From Maricaulis sp. (GTDB taxonomy: Bacteria > Pseudomonadota > Alphaproteobacteria > Caulobacterales > Maricaulaceae): 33,397 nt of DNA. A model generated the notes under the pieces. The model had not been told where the DNA came from, did no database searches, and saw nothing but the letters and a program-made list of their open reading frames with translations. The stretch covers positions 1 to 33,397 of the forward strand of contig NZMJ01000125.1 of the NCBI GenBank assembly GCA_002692855.1, given 5' to 3'. The translations under genes were made by a program, and so were the position numbers. Below, piece by piece: positions 20,924-29,464 of this stretch. Every line of letters starts with the position of its first letter. The first letter of the stretch is position 1.

Positions 20924-21154
20924 TCAGTCCCCGTCCCCGCCGGTGTCCGTATTCGCCGCATCTGAATCGGACGTGCCGGCGTCATCGCCTCCCGCTTGCG
21001 AGAAGGCAACGCCCAAGGCCACTCCCATTGCGACACCGAAAGCCACACCCATGCCGATATTGTCGAACGCGACGCCCATGGCCGTGCCGACACCAATCCC
21101 GATGGCGATACCGGAGCCCATGCCCTGAGCCGTGAATTTGACCTTCTTCGCCAT
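20924..21154 (-). CDS. Small glycine-zipper membrane protein inside nuo operon
   Basis: The 76-residue product is not a known complex I subunit. It starts [10 protein letters not shown] (basic), continues with a hydrophobic stretch (about 11-53) of alternating Gly, Ala, Val, Ile and Met with repeated GxxxG spacing ([18 protein letters not shown]), and ends in an acidic Asp/Ser/Gly tail. Such glycine zippers pack helices tightly in membranes, so one or two spans or a hairpin are likely. It sits 3 bases after nuoG and 2 bases before nuoH, so it is almost certainly co-translated with them. The repeat-like DNA makes a plus-strand mirror frame, which I take as a shadow. Function unknown; a complex I assembly or accessory role is only suggested by context. 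Confidence 0.75.
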   Translation of the reverse strand: MAKKVKFTAQGMGSGIAIGIGVGTAMGVAFDNIGMGVAFGVAMGVALGVAFSQAGGDDAGTSDSDAANTDTGGDGD

Positions 21155-21157
21155 GAT

Positions 21158-23263
21158 CTACTCCGCTGCCTGTGCTGCCGGGCCGGCCTTCAGGGCCGAG
21201 CATTCCGCCATGGTCTTCGAAGCCCGCGCGATGACATTGGTCTGGTAGAAATCCGTGACCGGAGAGACGAACGGCTTGTCGGCCACATCGCCGGACACGC
21301 CGATATTCGCGACATCGAAGGTGGCTGCGGTTGCCGAACCCGGCGCGTGGTCGAGACCGCCCAAAACCGGATGATCGGCGATCATCTTGGCGCGCAGCTG
21401 GTCGAGATTGTCGTACGGCAGGGTCCGTCCGAGCTTGGCGGACAGGGCGCGGAAGATGGCCCAGTCCTCTTTCGCCTCGCCCTTCGGGTATAGCGCACGA
21501 TCATTCATCTGCACCCGGCCTTCGGTATTGACCCACATGCCGTATTTCTCGGTCCATGCGGCCGCAGGCAGGATCAGGTCAGCGCGATGTGCACCGGCAT
21601 CGCCGTGATGGCCGATATAGATGACGAAGCTTTCGCCAAGCGAAGCCATGTCGATCTCGTCGGCCCCCATTAGCACGACGGTTTCCATGTCGCCCTTTGC
21701 GGCGGCCTTCAGGATGCCGGCCGTGTCCTTGCCGCCCTTGCCCGGCAGAAAGCCGAGATCGAGCGCGCCGACGCGGCTTGCGGCCGTGTGCAAGACGTTG
21801 AAACCGTTCCAGCCGTCCGTGACCGCGCCCAATTTCGAGGCGAGCGAACCGGCCGCGCGCAGCACCTTGCCGCCACCCGCGCCCGTCAGCGCGCCCATGC
21901 CGACGATGATCATCGGTTTCTTGGCGTCTTTCAGGACTTTGGCGAATCCGGAGGACTGACCGCCGAGTTCGCCGAGTGCCTTGCCGCCGGTCCCGAGATG
22001 TTCGGTGGGGTAAGTCAGGTCTGCGTTCTCGCCGATCACGCCGACATTCACGCCGCGTTCCAGCCAGGCGCGGCGGATGCGGGCGTTCAGCACCGGCGCT
22101 TCCAGGCGCGGATTGGTGCCGACCAGAAGGATGGCGTCGGCCTCGTCGATCCCGGCGATGGTGGAATTGAAGAGGTATTCCTCGCGCGCGCCGCCGCCGA
22201 TCTTCGCGCCGTCCTGACGGCCGTCGATCGAGGTCACGCCGAGCGCTGTAAAGAGGTCCTTGGCCGCCTTCAGGTCTTCCAGTGCGTTCAGGTCACCGGC
22301 GATGACGCCAATCTTCTTGGCGTCGCCCGACAGCTTGTCGGCGGCGATCTTCAGGGCCTCGTCCCAACCGACGGGCTGAAGCTTGCCCTTCACGCGGGCA
22401 TAGGGCTTGTCGAGGCGCTGGCGCTGCAGGCCGTCCCACACGAAGCGGGACTTGTCGGAGAGCCACTCCTCGTTGATCTCGTCATTGACGCGCGGAAGGA
22501 TGCGCAGCACCGAGGTTCCGCGCACGTCGACGCGCGTCCAGGCGCCCATCGCGTCCATCACGTCGATGGTTTCAGTCTTGCGCAATTCCCAGGGCCGTGC
22601 GTTGTAGGCGTAGGGCTTGGAGGTCAGCGCTCCGACCGGGCACAGGTCGATGACATTGCCCGAAAGCTCGGACGTCACGGCGCTTTCCAGATAGGTCGTG
22701 ATCTCGGCATCCTCGCCGCGATTGACCATGCCGATTTCCGGCGAACCGGCGACTTCGGTCACGAAACGGACGCAGCGCGTGCACTGGATGCAGCGGGTCA
22801 TGATCGTGTTGATCAGCGGGCCCATATTCTTGTCTTCAACGGCGCGCTTGTTTTCCGCAAAACGGGTCTGCGGACGGCCATACATCAGGGACTGGTCCTG
22901 CAGGTCGCATTCGCCGCCCTGGTCGCAGATCGGACAGTCGAGCGGGTGGTTGATGAGGAGGAACTCCATCACCCCTTCGCGCGCCTTCTTCACCATCGGC
23001 GACAGCGTATTCATCGCCGGCGGCTCGCCATTCGGCCCGCCGCGCATGTCGCGCACATTCATGGCGCAGGACGCAGCCGGCTTCGGCGCGCCAACCAGCT
23101 CGACCAGGCACATGCGGCAATTGCCGGCGACCGACAGGCGCTCGTGATAGCAGAAGCGCGGGATTTCCCGGCCCGCAGCCTCGGCGGCCTGCAACAGCGT
23201 GTAGGAGTTCGGAACCTCGATCTCCTGGCCATCGACGATGATTTTGCGAAGGTCTTCAGACAT
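21158..23263 (-). CDS. nuoG: NADH-quinone oxidoreductase subunit G
   Basis: NuoG is the largest peripheral-arm subunit and holds several iron-sulfur clusters between NuoF and NuoI. The 701-residue protein has an N-terminal 2Fe-2S domain (FCYHERLSVAGNCRMCLVEL), the His-Cys3 4Fe-4S motif HPLDCPICDQGGEC, and the 4Fe-4S motif CIQCTRCVRF with the distant CPVGAL. A molybdopterin-oxidoreductase-like domain follows without catalytic function. The N7 cysteine motif found in E. coli is not visible after residue 220, as in most mitochondrial-type subunits. The ATG at 23263 gives the usual N-terminus; the frame open to 23896 lies inside nuoF. It starts 8 bases after nuoF. Confidence 0.96.
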   Translation of the reverse strand: MSEDLRKIIVDGQEIEVPNSYTLLQAAEAAGREIPRFCYHERLSVAGNCRMCLVELVGAPKPAASCAMNVRDMRGGPNGEPPAMNTLSPMVKKAREGVMEFLLINHPLDCPICDQGGECDLQDQSLMYGRPQTRFAENKRAVEDKNMGPLINTIMTRCIQCTRCVRFVTEVAGSPEIGMVNRGEDAEITTYLESAVTSELSGNVIDLCPVGALTSKPYAYNARPWELRKTETIDVMDAMGAWTRVDVRGTSVLRILPRVNDEINEEWLSDKSRFVWDGLQRQRLDKPYARVKGKLQPVGWDEALKIAADKLSGDAKKIGVIAGDLNALEDLKAAKDLFTALGVTSIDGRQDGAKIGGGAREEYLFNSTIAGIDEADAILLVGTNPRLEAPVLNARIRRAWLERGVNVGVIGENADLTYPTEHLGTGGKALGELGGQSSGFAKVLKDAKKPMIIVGMGALTGAGGGKVLRAAGSLASKLGAVTDGWNGFNVLHTAASRVGALDLGFLPGKGGKDTAGILKAAAKGDMETVVLMGADEIDMASLGESFVIYIGHHGDAGAHRADLILPAAAWTEKYGMWVNTEGRVQMNDRALYPKGEAKEDWAIFRALSAKLGRTLPYDNLDQLRAKMIADHPVLGGLDHAPGSATAATFDVANIGVSGDVADKPFVSPVTDFYQTNVIARASKTMAECSALKAGPAAQAAE

Positions 23264-23271
23264 TTGCCTTC

Positions 23272-24582
23272 CTACTCCGCTGCCACGGCCGAAACGGCGA
23301 CCGGCTTGCCGGCGCGATAGGCGTTGATGCGTTCTTCGATCTCCGGACGGAAATGCCGGATCAGGCCCTGGACCGGCCAGGCCGCTGCGTCGCCGAGCGC
23401 GCAGATCGTGTGGCCTTCGACCTGGCTGGCCACGTCGAGCAGCACGTCGATCTCTTCGGTCGAGCTTTCGCCGCGCGCCATGCGCTCGAGAACCCGCCAC
23501 ATCCAGCCAGTGCCTTCGCGGCAGGGCGTGCACTGGCCGCAGCTCTCGTGCTTGTAGAAATAGCTGATCCGGGCAATCGCCTTCACGACGTCGGTGGACT
23601 TGTCCATGACGATGACGGCAGCGGTGCCGAGGCCGGATTTCACGTCGCGCAGCGCGTCGAAATCCATCAGCACGTCGTCGCAGATATCCTTCGGGATCAG
23701 CGGAACCGAAGAACCGCCGGGGATGATGGCCTTGAGGTTGTCCCAGCCGCCGCGCACGCCGCCCGCATGGGTCTCGATCAGCGTCTTGAGCGGGATCGAC
23801 ATCGCCTCTTCGACATTGCACGGTTTGTTCACGTGGCCGGAGATCGAGAAGATCTTCGTGCCGGTGTTGCCCTTGCGGCCAAAGCCCGCAAACCACTCCG
23901 CGCCGCGGCGCAAAATGGTCGGTGCCACCGCGATGGATTCCACGTTGTTGACGGTCGTCGGGCAGCCATAAAGGCCGGCATTGGCCGGGAATGGCGGCTT
24001 CAGGCGCGGCTGGCCCTTCTTGCCTTCAAGGCTTTCCAGGAGCGCGGTTTCCTCGCCGCAGATATAGGCCCCCGCGCCGTGATGGACGTAGAGGTCGAAA
24101 TCCCAGCCGTGGACATTGTCCTTGCCGATCAGCTTGGCGTCATAGGCCTGCTTGATCGCCGCTTCGAGCCGGTTGCGCTCGTGGACGTACTCGCCGCGGA
24201 TATAGATGTAGCAGGCGTTTGCCTGCATCGCGAAGGAGGCGATCAGGCAGCCCTCGATCAGGAGGTGCGGGTCGTTCCGCATGATCTCCCGGTCCTTGCA
24301 GGTGCCCGGTTCGGATTCGTCGGCGTTCACGACGAGATAGTGCGGGCGGCTGCCCACTTCCTTCGGCATGAAGGACCATTTCAGGCCCGTCGGGAAACCC
24401 GCACCGCCACGGCCGCGAAGGCCGGAGGCCTTCACGTTTTCGATGATCCAGTCGCGGCCCTGGTCCAGCATGTCCTTGGTGCCGTTCCACGCGCCGCGCT
24501 GCTTCGCACCCTCAAGACCGAAATCATGCCGGCCATAGAGGTTGGTGAAGATGCGGTCCTTGTCCTGGAGAAGCTGAGCCAT
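23272..24582 (-). CDS. nuoF: NADH-quinone oxidoreductase subunit F
   Basis: NuoF is the NADH-binding subunit with FMN and cluster N3, the electron entry point. The 436-residue protein has the glycine-rich nucleotide motif [16 protein letters not shown], the FMN region [44 protein letters not shown], and the N3 ligands in [14 protein letters not shown] with a later Cys in [14 protein letters not shown]. Its ATG directly follows the nuoE stop with no gap. Confidence 0.97.
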   Translation of the reverse strand: MAQLLQDKDRIFTNLYGRHDFGLEGAKQRGAWNGTKDMLDQGRDWIIENVKASGLRGRGGAGFPTGLKWSFMPKEVGSRPHYLVVNADESEPGTCKDREIMRNDPHLLIEGCLIASFAMQANACYIYIRGEYVHERNRLEAAIKQAYDAKLIGKDNVHGWDFDLYVHHGAGAYICGEETALLESLEGKKGQPRLKPPFPANAGLYGCPTTVNNVESIAVAPTILRRGAEWFAGFGRKGNTGTKIFSISGHVNKPCNVEEAMSIPLKTLIETHAGGVRGGWDNLKAIIPGGSSVPLIPKDICDDVLMDFDALRDVKSGLGTAAVIVMDKSTDVVKAIARISYFYKHESCGQCTPCREGTGWMWRVLERMARGESSTEEIDVLLDVASQVEGHTICALGDAAAWPVQGLIRHFRPEIEERINAYRAGKPVAVSAVAAE

Positions 24583-25587
24583 CTAGTTTGCCTCACTCAG
24601 CGTTTTGGCCTGAGCAATCCAGCTTTCACGCTCGATCCGGCCCTTGAATTTCAGACGGGCATTGACCCACGCCGCCTCGTCCGCCGTCCATGAGGCGATC
24701 TGGTGGTAGTGGAACACACCCATTTCATTGAGCAGTGCTTCGATCTTCGGACCGACACCGCCGATGCGTGTCAGATCGTCTTTCTGGCCCTGCGGCTGGT
24801 CGAACAGTTTCGGTGACGCGCCACCGGCAACCGCCTCCTTGACCAGCTTTGGCGGGGTCGGCTTGGTCTTGCTGACCGGCTTGGCCGCCTTGGTGGGCTT
24901 CTGATCGGCTTCGCCGGCCGGAGCACGGTCGTTGGCCGCGTTGGGCAGCTTGATCTTCTTGGCGGCCGAGCCGTCATAGAGCGACGTGTCGGTCAGCGTC
25001 TTCGGCTCGCCTTCGGGCGCGGAACAGGAGCGTCCGTTTTGCGGACCCGCCTTGATCGCCTTGCCGGCTTCAAGATCGTCGAGAAGCGCGCCGAGGCTCT
25101 CGGCCGTCAGATCCTCGTAATATTCGTCGCCATCCTTGTTGGAGATCTGGACCATCGGGGCATTGGAACATGCGCCCAGGCACTCGACTTCCATCCATGA
25201 GAACTTGCCGTCGGGACGCACTGCGCCCTTCTTGCCGATCCGGGAGGCGCAAACCTCTTTCAGGGCATCCGCGCCGCGCAGCCAGCACGGCGTCGTGCCA
25301 CACACCTGGATCAGGTGTTCGCCCGCCGGGGCCAGGTTGAACATGGTGTAGAAGGTGACGACCTCATACACACGGATACGCGGCATTCCGAGCCGGTTCG
25401 CGATATGCTGGATGGCGGGTTCAGACACCCAGCCCTCCTGCTTTTGCGCGATCCACAGCATCGGGATTACCGCCGATGCCTTCTTGGCTTCCGGGTATTT
25501 GTTCAACCAGAATGTGACAAGTTCTTCGCTCTCTTTCGAGAAGGCGAAGCTGTCAGGTTGCTGGTCGGCAAGGCGGCGCACACTCAT
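24583..25587 (-). CDS. nuoE: NADH-quinone oxidoreductase subunit E with C-terminal extension
   Basis: NuoE carries the 2Fe-2S cluster N1a next to the FMN. The first 175 residues are the usual thioredoxin-like subunit with ligands Cys96, Cys101, Cys136 and Cys140 (CGTTPC, CLGAC). The protein is 334 residues, roughly twice the E. coli length. After a Lys/Pro/Ala-rich linker (about 195-262) comes a compact domain (271-333) beginning DLTRIGGVGPKIEALLNEMG, which reads as helix-hairpin-helix. Similar extended NuoE proteins occur in other alphaproteobacteria. The linker suggests a flexible tether; the function of the tail is not known to me. Its ATG overlaps the preceding stop (ATGA). Confidence 0.95.
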   Translation of the reverse strand: MSVRRLADQQPDSFAFSKESEELVTFWLNKYPEAKKASAVIPMLWIAQKQEGWVSEPAIQHIANRLGMPRIRVYEVVTFYTMFNLAPAGEHLIQVCGTTPCWLRGADALKEVCASRIGKKGAVRPDGKFSWMEVECLGACSNAPMVQISNKDGDEYYEDLTAESLGALLDDLEAGKAIKAGPQNGRSCSAPEGEPKTLTDTSLYDGSAAKKIKLPNAANDRAPAGEADQKPTKAAKPVSKTKPTPPKLVKEAVAGGASPKLFDQPQGQKDDLTRIGGVGPKIEALLNEMGVFHYHQIASWTADEAAWVNARLKFKGRIERESWIAQAKTLSEAN

Positions 25588-26021
25588 TGCGCGTCTCCAC
25601 TCTCAGACGGACCAGAAGCTGGTGCCGGTTGAATGACATGCATGGTCTGGATGAGGCCGCCCTCAACCGTGTAGATCGCCACCAGTTCGACGCAGGGATG
25701 ACCTCGGCCATCGAGGCAGAGCTGCTCCTCGTCGATCACCCGGTTGCCGATCACGGTGCGGTGTGTGATGTCAGCGACGAGTTCGGGGTGCGCTTCGAAG
25801 CGGGCCCCCCAGATTTCCGCCACGCGGTCGCGACCGGTCACCAGGACATCGCCGTCGAGCGACAGGAAGGTCACGTCGTCCGCCATCGATGCCAGGAAGG
25901 CGTCAAGGTCGTGCGCGTTGTGCGCATTGAGCGCGGCCTGCACAACCTCATCGGCAGCCGGGGCCGGAGCCACGTCACCCTGGGCAGAGAGAAGCGATAT
26001 GAACGCGGCAAGAGCGATCAC
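25584..26021 (-). CDS. SnoaL/NTF2-like protein inside nuo operon
   Basis: The 145-residue product has a hydrophobic N-terminus ([16 protein letters not shown]) and then a SnoaL/NTF2-like domain: [43 protein letters not shown] and a late IQTMHVIQ strand. These are the helix and curved-sheet landmarks of the fold. The N-terminus looks like a short signal peptide but lacks the usual Lys/Arg, so export is uncertain. The start is a GTG with GGGGAG 8 bases upstream, overlapping the nuoD stop (GTGA). Its stop overlaps the nuoE start (ATGA), so it is tightly coupled to complex I synthesis. Enzyme activity cannot be read from the fold. Confidence 0.82.
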   Translation of the reverse strand: MIALAAFISLLSAQGDVAPAPAADEVVQAALNAHNAHDLDAFLASMADDVTFLSLDGDVLVTGRDRVAEIWGARFEAHPELVADITHRTVIGNRVIDEEQLCLDGRGHPCVELVAIYTVEGGLIQTMHVIQPAPASGPSESGDAQ

Positions 26022-27217
26022 CGGTCGATCTCCCCGAACACGATGTCGAGCGAGCCGAGAATGGCTGACACGTCAGCCAGCATGTGACCGCGATTGAGAT
26101 AATCCATCGCTGCGAGGTGCGGGAAGCCCGGGGCACGGATCTTCACGCGGTACGGCTTGTTCGTACCGTCCGACACCATGAAGACACCGAATTCCCCCTT
26201 CGGAGCCTCAACAACCGCATAGGTCTCGCCCGCCGGGACGTGGAAGCCTTCGGTGTAGAGCTTGAAGTGGTGAATCAGCGCCTCCATCGAGCGCTTCATC
26301 TCGCCGCGGCGCGGCGGTGCGAACTTCGAGTTTTCCGGCAGGACCGGTCCGGCGTTCTCGGGCTTCAGAAGCCATTCCACGCATTGCTGCATGATCTTGT
26401 TGGATTCCAGCATCTCGTCCATGCGGCACAGATAACGGTCCCAGCAATCGCCGTTCTTGCCAACCGGAATCTGGAAATCCAGGTCGTCATAGACTTCGTA
26501 GGGCTGGCTGCGGCGAAGGTCCCAGGCCATGCCGGAACCGCGCACCATCACGCCCGAGAATCCCCACGCCAGCGCATCTTCCTTCGACACCACGCCGATA
26601 TCGACATTGCGTTGTTTGAAGATGCGGTTCTCGGTCAGAAGGGTGTCGATGTCCTTGAGCGCCTTGGGGAAGTGCTCGCACCATTTGCCGATGTCCTCGA
26701 TCAGTTCGATCGGCAGGTCCTGGTGAACGCCGCCGGGACGGAAATAGTGCGCGTGCATGCGCGAGCCCGAAGCGCGTTCGTAGAAGATCATCAGCTTCTC
26801 GCGCTCTTCAAAGCCCCAGAGCGGCGGCGTCAGCGCGCCGACGTCCATCGCCTGTGTGGTGACGTTGAGGAGGTGCGAGAGAATGCGGCCGATCTCGCTG
26901 TAGAGAACGCGGATATAGCTGGCACGCACCGGAACCTCGATGCCGGCCAGACGCTCGATGGCGAGGCAGAAGGCATGCTCCTGGTTCATCGGCGCGACAT
27001 AGTCGAGGCGGTCGAAATAGCCGATGCCCTGCAAATAGGTCTTGTGCTCCAGCAGCTTCTCGGTGCCGCGGTGCAAAAGCCCGATATGCGGATCGACGCG
27101 CTCAACGATTTCGCCGTCAAGCTCCAGCACGAGGCGCAGCACGCCGTGCGCGGCCGGGTGCTGGGGGCCGAAATTGATCGTGAACTTGCGATCTTCGGGG
27201 GTCTCGGTCACGGCCAT
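26018..27217 (-). CDS. nuoD: NADH-quinone oxidoreductase subunit D
   Basis: NuoD is the 49-kDa subunit which, with NuoB, forms the quinone-reduction site. The 399-residue protein starts [20 protein letters not shown] and has the quinone-site loop [13 protein letters not shown] with its conserved His, then [12 protein letters not shown], and a C-terminus ending [14 protein letters not shown] as in nearly all family members. The protein is not fused to NuoC, unlike in E. coli. Its ATG directly abuts the stop of the GFA-like gene. Confidence 0.97.
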   Translation of the reverse strand: MAVTETPEDRKFTINFGPQHPAAHGVLRLVLELDGEIVERVDPHIGLLHRGTEKLLEHKTYLQGIGYFDRLDYVAPMNQEHAFCLAIERLAGIEVPVRASYIRVLYSEIGRILSHLLNVTTQAMDVGALTPPLWGFEEREKLMIFYERASGSRMHAHYFRPGGVHQDLPIELIEDIGKWCEHFPKALKDIDTLLTENRIFKQRNVDIGVVSKEDALAWGFSGVMVRGSGMAWDLRRSQPYEVYDDLDFQIPVGKNGDCWDRYLCRMDEMLESNKIMQQCVEWLLKPENAGPVLPENSKFAPPRRGEMKRSMEALIHHFKLYTEGFHVPAGETYAVVEAPKGEFGVFMVSDGTNKPYRVKIRAPGFPHLAAMDYLNRGHMLADVSAILGSLDIVFGEIDR

Positions 27218-27646
27218 CTACGCGCCCTCCCCGCCACTGAATGCTGCAATCAGTTCAGGGCCGGTCATCTCTTTGGTCTTTTCGGCGAACGAGTAGAATT
27301 CCGGCTTCTGGTCGATAAACACCTGAAGCGTCAGCTTGGCATCGTCGGGCAATGGAACCGTTCCAGCAGAAATTGCAACATGCCCCTGACCGTCTGCCAT
27401 CCGCCATGCGATCGCCGAGCCACAATTCTTGCAGAAAACGCGCTCGGCCCATTCGGATGATCGGTAAATGCCCACGCTGGCCTCGTCTTCAAACTCAGGC
27501 CCTGACGTCGCGACAACACCCATGAACGGACCCGCCGACCATGACCGGCACATCGCGCAATGGCATGCGTCAACATCGCTGTTCTTCAACGTGACCGCGA
27601 ATTTTGTCGCGCCGCACAGGCACTGACCTTTGACGGGATGGCTCAT
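27218..27646 (-). CDS. GFA/CENP-V family zinc protein inside nuo operon
   Basis: The 142-residue protein belongs to the glutathione-dependent formaldehyde-activating (GFA, Mss4-like fold) family. It has CLC (Cys9, Cys11), CHCAMC (Cys28, 30, 33) and CKNC (Cys72, 75), the seven cysteines expected for two zinc sites. Members are small cytoplasmic proteins whose true substrates are mostly unknown; the formaldehyde activity of the founding member is itself debated. The ATG at 27646 shares one base with the nuoC stop (TGATG), and its TAG is directly followed by the nuoD ATG, so it is embedded between two core complex I genes. The frame open to 27706 lies in nuoC and is not used. Confidence 0.88.
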   Translation of the reverse strand: MSHPVKGQCLCGATKFAVTLKNSDVDACHCAMCRSWSAGPFMGVVATSGPEFEDEASVGIYRSSEWAERVFCKNCGSAIAWRMADGQGHVAISAGTVPLPDDAKLTLQVFIDQKPEFYSFAEKTKEMTGPELIAAFSGGEGA

Positions 27647-28257
27647 CAGACGCCCTCCCCGCTGGATTTCTCGTCGCCGGGCAGGATGTATTTCGCACCT
27701 TCCCACGGGCTCATGAAATCGAAATCGCGGTAGTCCTGAACCAGCTCGACGGGTTCATAGACAACGCGCTTTTGTTCCTCGTCCCACCGCACTTCAACAT
27801 AGCCCGAGAGCGGAAAGTCCTTCCTGAGCGGGTGGCCTTCAAAGCCGTAATCGGTCAGGAGGCGGCGCAGGTCCGGATTGCCGTCGAACGTGATGCCATA
27901 CATGTCGAAGGCTTCGCGCTCGAACCAGCCGGCGACCGGGAACAGCTCGACGACGCTGTCGACGGGGGTGTCTTCATCGGTCGACAGCTTGACCCGGATG
28001 CGCTGGTTCAGATGCATCGACAGCAGGTGGTAGACGACTTCGAACCGCTCGGTGCGAGCCGGATAATCCACGCCGCAGATGTCGATCAGCGTCGTGAAAC
28101 GGCAGGTCGGGTCATCGCGCAGGAAGCGGAGGATTTCGCGAATCCGGTCGCGATGGATCACGATCGTCAGTTCACCGTGAACCACGCCGGATTCACGCAC
28201 CGCCGTTTCCTGGACGGATGCGATGTGTTCGCCAAGATCGATCAGGGCCGCACTCAT
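27646..28257 (-). CDS. nuoC: NADH-quinone oxidoreductase subunit C
   Basis: NuoC is the 30-kDa peripheral subunit that binds NuoD. The 203-residue protein contains the signature [20 protein letters not shown] and, near the middle, the family pattern [20 protein letters not shown] followed by [13 protein letters not shown]. The C-terminal tail is short and acidic. It overlaps nuoB by 4 bases (ATGA) and the GFA-like gene by one base. Confidence 0.97.
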   Translation of the reverse strand: MSAALIDLGEHIASVQETAVRESGVVHGELTIVIHRDRIREILRFLRDDPTCRFTTLIDICGVDYPARTERFEVVYHLLSMHLNQRIRVKLSTDEDTPVDSVVELFPVAGWFEREAFDMYGITFDGNPDLRRLLTDYGFEGHPLRKDFPLSGYVEVRWDEEQKRVVYEPVELVQDYRDFDFMSPWEGAKYILPGDEKSSGEGV

Positions 28258-28820
28258 CGTTCGATGCTCCCTTCCCGGCGAATCTTCTTTTGCAGCTGCA
28301 GGATGCCGTAGACCAGCGCCTCAGCCGTCGGGGGGCAGCCCGGAACGTAGATGTCGACCGGGACAATCCGGTCGCAGCCGCGCACGACCGCATAGGAATA
28401 GTGGTAATAGCCGCCGCCGTTGGCGCAGCTGCCCATCGAGATCACGTAGCGCGGCTCGGGCATCTGGTCGTAGACCTTGCGCAGAGCGGGAGCCATCTTG
28501 TTGGTGAGCGTGCCGGCGACGATCATCACGTCGGACTGGCGCGGGCTGGCGCGCGGTGCGAAGCCGAAACGCTCCACGTCGTAACGCGGCATCGAGGCCT
28601 GCATCATCTCGACCGCGCAGCACGCCAGGCCGAACGTCATCCACATCAGCGAGCCGGTGCGGGCCCAAGTGATCAGGTCATCGGCAGCCGCAACGACAAA
28701 GCCCTTGTCGGCCAGCGCGTCGGAGACGCCGTCGAAGAACGGATCATGCTTCTTCGGATCGTAATGCGGTGTCGCGGCGCGAGAGCCGGAGAGCGCAGGG
28801 GTGCGGATCGTGTCAGCCAT
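28254..28820 (-). CDS. nuoB: NADH-quinone oxidoreductase subunit B
   Basis: NuoB binds cluster N2, the final electron donor to quinone. The 188-residue protein carries the four ligands Cys67 and Cys68 (LACCAVEMM), Cys132 (GSCANGGG) and Cys162 (VPGCPP). The first 35 residues are a variable hydrophilic extension common in alphaproteobacteria. It starts 6 bases after nuoA. Confidence 0.97.
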   Translation of the reverse strand: MADTIRTPALSGSRAATPHYDPKKHDPFFDGVSDALADKGFVVAAADDLITWARTGSLMWMTFGLACCAVEMMQASMPRYDVERFGFAPRASPRQSDVMIVAGTLTNKMAPALRKVYDQMPEPRYVISMGSCANGGGYYHYSYAVVRGCDRIVPVDIYVPGCPPTAEALVYGILQLQKKIRREGSIER

Positions 28821-28826
28821 GTTTGC

Positions 28827-29192
28827 CTACTCCCACTCCAGCGCGCCTTTTTTCCACTCGTAGATGAAACCCACGGTGAGAACGCCAAGGAAAACCATCA
28901 TCGACCAGAAAGCGAAGACCCCGGTCTCGCCAAGCGTCACGGCCCAGGGAAACAGGAAGGCAACTTCCAGGTCGAAGATGATGAACAGGATCGCGACGAG
29001 ATAGAATCGTACGTCGAATTTCATGCGGGCATCATCGAATGCGTTGAAGCCGCATTCATAGGTCGACACCTTTTCCGGATCCGGATCGGACGGCGCAAAC
29101 ACAAAGGCAGCCAGCATGAAGCCGATGCCCATCGCGGCAGCGATGCCCATGAAGATCAAGATGGGGAGATATTCCAGAAGCAATGCGTCCAT
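28827..29192 (-). CDS. nuoA: NADH-quinone oxidoreductase subunit A
   Basis: NuoA is a three-helix membrane subunit at the junction with the peripheral arm. The 121-residue protein has the invariant loop [23 protein letters not shown] split around Cys and Glu of YECG, then [11 protein letters not shown] in helix 2. It is the first gene of the complex I operon and is preceded by a 272-base divergent intergenic region holding its likely promoter. Confidence 0.97.
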   Translation of the reverse strand: MDALLLEYLPILIFMGIAAAMGIGFMLAAFVFAPSDPDPEKVSTYECGFNAFDDARMKFDVRFYLVAILFIIFDLEVAFLFPWAVTLGETGVFAFWSMMVFLGVLTVGFIYEWKKGALEWE

Positions 29193-29290
29193 CGCCCGGC
29201 ATCCTCGACTTTGTGTGGCCGAACCCGAATTGCAGGGACCGCAGACGGGATGACGAACGAATCCCGCGACTGGCCCCCGCTCAGTCGTGG

Positions 29291-29322
29291 CGGAAGCTAG
29301 TTCGATGGCTTCCGGGCTGCAA
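29291..29322 (-). promoter_or_regulatory. Candidate nuo promoter overlapped by inverted repeat
   Basis: On the minus strand TTGCAG (29322-29317) and TAGCTT (29299-29294) are 17 bases apart, a modest promoter match about 100 bases before nuoA. A perfect 7-base inverted repeat, CGGAAGC (29291-29297) and GCTTCCG (29308-29314), spans the -10 and half the spacer, the position of a repressor operator. The repeat is certain; promoter and regulator binding are inferred. The rest of the 29193-29464 intergenic region shows no gene. Confidence 0.38.
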
Positions 29323-29464
29323 GGCGCAATGACGGCTTTTTGGGCATCCTTTCAGGTGGCAAACCCTTGTTTTGCGAACCATTCTTAACAATGGCAGTTT
29401 CACTTGCCCCCGGAGCGCTCTCCCGCCAAGACTGACCCCATCGAAATCCTCGGGGAGAGTGAAT

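Noticed and set aside
20901-21128. Repetitive plus-strand frames opposite the small glycine-rich gene.
   Set aside because: They are mirror translations of the Gly/Ala/Val repeat. The minus-strand frame fits the operon with spacings of 2-3 bases and has a sensible membrane-protein layout.
27218-27646. Recent horizontal insertion as the source of the GFA-like gene in nuo.
   Set aside because: No direct repeats, mobile genes or change of base composition border it, and the junctions overlap exactly with nuoC and abut nuoD, which suggests long-standing integration.
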